The translations under genes were made by a program, and so were the position numbers. Below the pieces are notes generated by a model. That model ran no database searches, was not told the origin of the DNA, and saw only the letters and a list, made by a program, of their open reading frames with translations. Below are positions 46,128 to 49,816 of a stretch of DNA of 49,816 nucleotides, piece by piece; position 1 is the stretch's first letter; every line of letters begins with the position of its first letter. Origin of the DNA: Dechloromonas aromatica (nom. nud.) (GTDB lineage Bacteria; Pseudomonadota; Gammaproteobacteria; Burkholderiales; Rhodocyclaceae); assembly GCA_017848965.1 (NCBI GenBank), contig JAFIHA010000011.1, positions 1-49,816 of the forward strand, written 5' to 3'.

Positions 46128-47108
46128 ATGCGGGCGAGCGGTGGAACATGGCGACGGAGATTGGCCGGTGGATTGCTCCTCGGGTTGGCGGGGACGATAG
46201 CCCAGGCGGCACCTTATCTGCAGATCGGCGAAGGTCATCTGGCCTATGTCTATCGCTGGTTATTGCCCGATGGCACGGTCCTGAAGCAGGGGATGACCGA
46301 CAACCGGGGGCGGGCCAGCCTGGTTGCCCGGCCGGGCGTCACCGACTACGTGCTGGAAACCATGTGGGGCATCTATCGGGTCAAGGTGCCGGAACAATGC
46401 TGGAAGGCGAAAGCGGACCAGTTCGCGGCCTGCATCCAGGTATCCGAACGCGAGGATAGCGAGGAGCAGAAGCGCCAAGCGGCAGCCAGCGCCCGCGCGG
46501 CCGAAGCGCAACAGGAGTTGCGGCAAGCGCGTGCCGAATGGGTGGGGAAGGAGATTTCGCCGGCGCAGCAGGAGCAGGTGCTGCAGGAAGCCTTGCGCGA
46601 GCAATATTCCTGGGTGAACACGCCGGCGGCGCGTTTTCCCGAGACGGACTTTGTCTGCCATCCGCTTGATTTGCCGCCGCCGTCGGCAGAAGCGGCGGAA
46701 TGGTTCGATCTGGCGCTGAGCAAGTCGCGCGGCCAGGAGCAGGAGATGGCCTACGTCGAGGCGGCCACGCGGGGCCACTGGCGGGCTGCGGCGCGCCTGG
46801 CGAGTGCGGCGCTGGACGACGAAGACTGGGAGGCAGCGCAGCCGGTCATCGCCTGGTTGCTCAAGCACCAAATCCCCTCCGGCTACGCCAAGCTGGCCGA
46901 GCTGCTCGCCGCCACCTCGGCTTACGACGGTGCGCCGGTGGCGGAATCGACGCAGTCCATGGTCACTTCCCTGCGCTGGCGGGCGGCGCACCTGGGTGAC
47001 CCGGTGGCGCTGGCGGCGATGAGCCGCCATTTCGCGCGGCAAGGCCGGACCGAACTGGCGGACGACTTGCTGGCCTGCGCCCAGCGGCAGAATCCCGACA
47101 TCCGTTGA
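46128..47108 (+). CDS. Exported protein with Sel1-like helical C-terminal domain
   Basis: A 326-aa protein: signal peptide (WRRRLAGGLLLGLAGTIAQA), an N-terminal beta domain (YVYRWLLPDGTVLKQGMTDN) resembling transthyretin-like carrier modules, a long charged helix (EREDSEEQKRQAAASARAAE to about 165), then a Sel1/TPR-like helical array (WFDLALSKSRGQEQEMAYVE ... AAHLGDPVALAAMSRHFARQG). ATG 46128 has AGGAAG upstream; earlier in-frame codons overlap the previous gene. Third gene of the BPSL0067-STY0301 group on the same strand; may be another periplasmic partner. Confidence 0.7.
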   Translation: MRASGGTWRRRLAGGLLLGLAGTIAQAAPYLQIGEGHLAYVYRWLLPDGTVLKQGMTDNRGRASLVARPGVTDYVLETMWGIYRVKVPEQCWKAKADQFAACIQVSEREDSEEQKRQAAASARAAEAQQELRQARAEWVGKEISPAQQEQVLQEALREQYSWVNTPAARFPETDFVCHPLDLPPPSAEAAEWFDLALSKSRGQEQEMAYVEAATRGHWRAAARLASAALDDEDWEAAQPVIAWLLKHQIPSGYAKLAELLAATSAYDGAPVAESTQSMVTSLRWRAAHLGDPVALAAMSRHFARQGRTELADDLLACAQRQNPDIR

Positions 47109-47121
47109 GACGAACGGGAAA

Positions 47122-47415
47122 ATGAACCCGGCCAAAGTCGATCGCGCCAGCGTGCGCAAATTCACCGACCTGCCCAATGTCGGGCCGGCGCTGGCGGCGG
47201 ATTTGCGCTTGCTGGGTTACGCGTCGCCCGGCGAACTGGCCGGGCGGTGCCCGTTCGCGATGTACCGGCGCCTGTGCGAAATCACCGGCCAGCGCCACGA
47301 TCCCTGCGTGATCGACGTCTTCATGTCGGTCGTCGACTTCGTCGACGGCGGGCCGCCGCGCCCCTGGTGGGAATTCACGGCGCGGCGCAAGGCCCGCCTG
47401 ACGACGCCGTCCTGA
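47122..47415 (+). CDS. Cdd1-type helix-hairpin-helix protein
   Basis: A 97-aa protein: FTDLPNVGPALAADLRLLGY is a helix-hairpin-helix of the kind that binds DNA, followed by SPGELAGRCPFAMYRRLCEITGQRHDPCVIDVFMSVVDF and PWWEF. It matches the Cdd1 (pathogenicity locus) family, found widely in proteobacteria; function is unknown, with DNA binding suggested by the motif. ATG 47122 is used, 13 bp after the previous gene. Confidence 0.8.
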   Translation: MNPAKVDRASVRKFTDLPNVGPALAADLRLLGYASPGELAGRCPFAMYRRLCEITGQRHDPCVIDVFMSVVDFVDGGPPRPWWEFTARRKARLTTPS

Positions 47416-47494
47416 ATTGGCCCCTATTCGTCCAGCCCGAAAACCCACGGCGCGTCGCATTGCGCATCAAGTCCGGCGGGAAAAGGGCGCTGGA

Positions 47495-47509
47495 AAAGGG
47501 GCCTGGCTC
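47495..47509 (+). repeat. REP-like fragment, copy 2
   Basis: Second copy of AAAGGGGCCTGGCTC, here followed by GCTTTTT; it lies 10 bp from the left edge of the yhhJ fragment, so it may mark the recombination point. Confidence 0.5.
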
Positions 47510-47519
47510 GCTTTTTCGA

Positions 47520-47668
47520 TTCCGTCCGCCTCGCCTTGGGCGTCCTTTACCGTGGCGTCGGCCTCGACATCGTCTGGCAACCTTGCTGCGATGAGCGCCA
47601 TCGGCGCAATCTTCTTCGCCATTGCGCTGGCCAGGTTTCGCGATACGGTGACGCGGAATCAAGGCTGA
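47520..47668 (+). pseudogene. Fragment of an ABC-2 permease gene (yhhJ 3' end)
   Basis: Encodes in pieces VRLALGVLYRGVGLDIVW and LAAMSAIGAIFFAIALARFR ending TRNQG-stop, the C-terminus of a YhhJ-like permease, split by a frameshift near 47578. It lacks the first 225 or so codons of the domain and any start. It stems from a diverged copy, not a recent duplication. Confidence 0.82.
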
Positions 47669-47688
47669 GAAAGGCGCGTCAAGCGGCC
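47520..47688 (+). repeat. Direct repeat, copy B (diverged yhhJ 3' fragment plus flank)
   Basis: Matches 41041-41208 at about 85% by eye, with a one-base insertion and a two-base deletion that break the frame, yet keeping the stop codon and GCGTCAAGCGGCC. In copy B the 36-bp repeat follows after only 3 bp, while in copy A they are 612 bp apart. Confidence 0.85.
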
Positions 47689-48233
47689 GCCGCCAGCCGC
47701 GAGCAAGCACTTGACCAGCCAATGCCACCGATTACGACGAAGCTGCTGGAAGCGTGAAAAGCCATGCATTCTCGAACGCTGCCTGAAGCAGTAAACGGGA
47801 GCCGTGGCCGCTTCCAATTTTCCGAAACTCGTCAGCCCCATCCCCCTGGGATGGTGAGGCCCATGAAAGCCACGAATCGTCCCACCCACTCGACATAACG
47901 GCCCGCCATCCTTATGCTTTCGTGCATGTTCAAGCAGCCAGGAACAGTAGTGCAAAGAGGCTGCTGCAAGGAAGGTTTCGTGGTGTTCATGTAACGCCCC
48001 CCTAAAAGCTGCCAAGTCGTTGAAACAACATGAATCTGGTTTTTTATGCAGCCTATATGACGGGTTTCTTTCCATCGATTAGGTTCCACATTTAACGTTG
48101 AACTAAACCGCTAACGCGGTGGCAGCGCGCCCAAAGATTGCGCTGTTTTGGGGGTGCCTCTAGCTCAAGCATTGAGCGGCCCGACCCGATCCTTTTCCTT
48201 GGGAATGTTCCCGAGTCAGAAGAGGAGAAGGAC
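47669..48233. other. 565-bp stretch: 36-bp repeat and possible IS91-type end, no confident gene
   Basis: Contains the 36-bp repeat (47692), a weak 52-aa minus-strand frame (47832-47990, MNTTKPSLQQ..., G-rich Shine-Dalgarno), the small palindrome CCGCTAACGCGG (48109-48120) and GGGAATGTTCCC (48201-48212), a candidate operator or element-end structure 22 bp before the recombinase gene. Low GC in 47900-48100. Confidence 0.5.
47692..47727 (+). repeat. 36-bp repeat, copy 2
   Basis: GCCAGCCGCGAGCAAG-CAC-TTGACCAGCC-A-ATGCC, matching 41821-41856 except at three of the 35 positions to ATGCC. The sequences diverge at once beyond the repeat. Confidence 0.8.
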
Positions 48234-49076
48234 ATGAGCACACTCAGACAGCGGATGACCGAGGCGATGGTTCTACGGGGCTTTGCCCAGCGGACCCAAG
48301 AGACTTACCTGAACTGTGTCAGCAAGCTCGCGAAACACTATGGGCGATCACCGGATACGCTCGACACAGCGGCCATCCAGGCCTATTTGCTGCACCTGAT
48401 CACCGAACGGAAACTCGCTTACGCCAGCGTCAATCAAGCGGTCTGCCCCATCCGCTTTCTCTTTGCCGTCGTTCTCGGCCAACGCGATGCCGCCTTCGAG
48501 ATTCCGATGGCCAAGGTGCCCCAGCGCCTGCCGCAGATTCTTACTCGCGACGAAGTGGCCCGTTTGCTGAACAACGCCCGCGACATCCGGGCGCGCGCGT
48601 TACTGACCACCACCTACGCTGCTGGCCTACGTCTCTCCGAAGTCTGTTCCCTGCAACTGAGCGATATCGAGTCCTCGCCTGAACGCATGTGCATCAAGGT
48701 GCGCCAGGGCAAAGGTGGCAAGGATCGGTATACCTTGCTCTCCCCACGCCTGCTCGACACCCTGCGCTTTTATTGGCGCGTCGCCCGCCCCACGTACTGG
48801 CTCTTCCCCAGTCGCAACGGCACGCCCTTGGATGACCGAACGGTTGGCCGCTTCTACCACGCTGCTCGCGAAGCGGCGGGGATTCCGCACGGCGGCGGTA
48901 TCCACACCCTGCGCCATTGCTTCGCGACCCACTTGCTGGAAGCCGGCGTCGATATCCACACCATCCAGCGTCTGCTCGGTCACGGCCATGTCAGCACCAC
49001 CCAGCGCTACTTTCATCTGGCGCAATCGCGGCTGACCGGCACCACCTCCCCGCTTGAGTTGCTGACACCCGGCTAA
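48234..49076 (+). CDS. Tyrosine recombinase/integrase (IS91-associated)
   Basis: A 280-aa recombinase: N-terminal SAM-like core-binding domain (MTEAMVLRGFAQRTQETYLN), catalytic domain with R133 (AAGLRLSEV), lysine in RQGKGGKDRY, H224 and R227 (HTLRHCFATHLLE), H250 (LLGHGHVSTTQ) and nucleophile Y259. All active-site residues are present, so it should be active. ATG 48234 has GGAG-rich AGAGGAGAAGG upstream. Directly precedes the IS91 transposase. Such recombinases are usually called XerC/D-like but lack a dif site nearby. Confidence 0.9.
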   Translation: MSTLRQRMTEAMVLRGFAQRTQETYLNCVSKLAKHYGRSPDTLDTAAIQAYLLHLITERKLAYASVNQAVCPIRFLFAVVLGQRDAAFEIPMAKVPQRLPQILTRDEVARLLNNARDIRARALLTTTYAAGLRLSEVCSLQLSDIESSPERMCIKVRQGKGGKDRYTLLSPRLLDTLRFYWRVARPTYWLFPSRNGTPLDDRTVGRFYHAAREAAGIPHGGGIHTLRHCFATHLLEAGVDIHTIQRLLGHGHVSTTQRYFHLAQSRLTGTTSPLELLTPG

Positions 49077-49081
49077 GGCCC

Positions 49082-49816
49082 GTGGCCCCGGCCGGCCTGG
49101 CCGAGGTGCTGTCCGCCTTCGGTCCGGCCTATCTCGCCAGCCATGAACTGCCGCGTGGCGTGGCCAAGGTCTGGCGGGCCATTCTTGCTTGCCGTACCGC
49201 GACGCTCGGCGGGCACGTCGAATCCTGCTGCAATTGCGGGACGAGCCGACACGTCTATCATTCCTGCCGCAACCGGCATTGCCCGCGCTGTCAGACGCGG
49301 GCCAAGGAGACGTGGCTCGCCGCAAGGCGGCGCGAGGTGCTGCCGGTGCCGTATTTCCATCTGGTGTTCACCTTGCCGCACGCGCTCAACGGCCTGGTCC
49401 GCGCTGCACCGCGCCGGCTCTACGAGAACCTGTTCGCCGCTGCTTCGGCAACGCTCATCGAGTTTGCCGCCAGCCCGCGCCATCTGGGCGGGATGCCGGC
49501 GTTCTCGCTGGTCCTGCATACCTGGAAACAGGATCTCGGGCGGCATGTTCATGTGCATGCCCTGGTCGCCGGTGGCGCACTGTCCGACACCGGGGAATGG
49601 ATCAGCCCGAAGAAGGGCTTTCTGTTTCCGGTGCGGGCCCTGTCGAAAGTGTTTCGCGGCAAGTTTGTTGCCGGCCTCGATGACTTGTGCCGGCAGGGGT
49701 ATCTGCCCGATTTCCTCAATCCGCTCGCTTGGCAGAACCTCAAGCAAGACCTCTACGCCCACGACTGGGTGGTCTATGCCAAGCAACCGCTCGGTGGGCC
49801 GCAAGCCGTGCTCGAC
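49082..49816 (+). CDS. IS91 family transposase (partial, runs off the window)
   Basis: 245 codons are visible with no stop before the window end. The N-terminal zinc-binding domain (cysteines C49, C50, C52, C62, C67, C70 in CCNCG and CRNRHCPRCQ) and the HUH motif HVHVHALV in the Y2 transposase domain identify an IS91-type rolling-circle transposase. GTG 49082, 5 bp after the recombinase stop, is the likely start (VAPAGLAEVLSAFG). The catalytic tyrosines lie downstream, outside the window. Confidence 0.88.
   Translation, partial: MAPAGLAEVLSAFGPAYLASHELPRGVAKVWRAILACRTATLGGHVESCCNCGTSRHVYHSCRNRHCPRCQTRAKETWLAARRREVLPVPYFHLVFTLPHALNGLVRAAPRRLYENLFAAASATLIEFAASPRHLGGMPAFSLVLHTWKQDLGRHVHVHALVAGGALSDTGEWISPKKGFLFPVRALSKVFRGKFVAGLDDLCRQGYLPDFLNPLAWQNLKQDLYAHDWVVYAKQPLGGPQAVLD

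Larger units (their letters stand above)
48234..49816 (+). mobile_element. IS91-family element with tyrosine recombinase, truncated by window end
   Basis: A tyrosine recombinase gene and an IS91-type HUH transposase gene lie 5 bp apart on the same strand. Some IS91-related elements carry such an additional upstream recombinase frame. The right end is beyond the window; the left end is not identified and probably lies within 47700-48230. Confidence 0.75.

Overview
The window is GC-rich chromosomal DNA from a betaproteobacterium, most likely of the Rhodocyclales (Dechloromonas/Azospira/Propionivibrio/Accumulibacter type). This rests on gene content and order recognised by eye: the end of an rRNA operon, 4.5S RNA, dnaX-ybaB-recR, petABC-sspA-sspB, accA-tilS, dapA-bamC and rlmD. 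No database search was possible.

Layout. (1) 1-6810 is core genome: 5S rRNA and terminator, ffs (4.5S RNA), the replication/repair trio dnaX-ybaB-recR, the cytochrome bc1 operon petABC, then sspA-sspB closed by a strong terminator. (2) 6830-7951 holds ybiB (TrpD-like) behind a well-matched sigma-54 promoter. (3) 7956-18086 is an aminophosphonate catabolism locus in two divergent arms around a GntR-type regulator. The minus arm encodes an ABC importer (binding protein, ATPase, fused permease), PhnW transaminase, an FAD amine oxidase and PhnX phosphonatase. The plus arm encodes the GntR/FCD regulator, a PbfA-like (R)-1-hydroxy-2-aminoethylphosphonate ammonia-lyase and an EamA-type transporter. 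Together they would import 2-aminoethylphosphonate and N-methyl or hydroxy relatives, funnel them to phosphonoacetaldehyde, and cleave that to acetaldehyde and phosphate. A perfect 16-bp palindrome lies between the arms. (4) 18151-36234 is mostly core or housekeeping: a CbiX-like chelatase, a spermidine-synthase-like protein, tRNA-Arg, a chemoreceptor, Uup, an MFS transporter with a 44-aa membrane protein, two HDOD proteins flanking a metallo-beta-lactamase hydrolase, AlkA, accA-tilS, dapA-bamC, an Ala/Pro-rich lipoprotein, rlmD, a Bax-inhibitor-1 protein and tRNA-Ser. (5) 36320-41190 is a yhiI-rbbA-yhhJ-type ABC export operon behind a TetR-type operator.

(6) 41191-49816 is accessory. An intact ISAs1-family element, several unrecognised small membrane proteins, a BPSL0067/STY0301/Sel1-like gene trio that looks like a secreted amidase with periplasmic partners, and a Cdd1-type helix-hairpin-helix protein lie between yhhJ and a diverged 150-bp duplicate of the yhhJ 3' end. 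Beyond the duplicate lie a tyrosine recombinase and an IS91-family transposase cut by the window edge. The paired yhhJ ends, a second 36-bp repeat, REP-like fragments and a possible attC remnant mark this 6.3-kb segment as a mosaic insertion. It is the most likely place for undescribed biology. The aminophosphonate locus is the best-supported interesting system.
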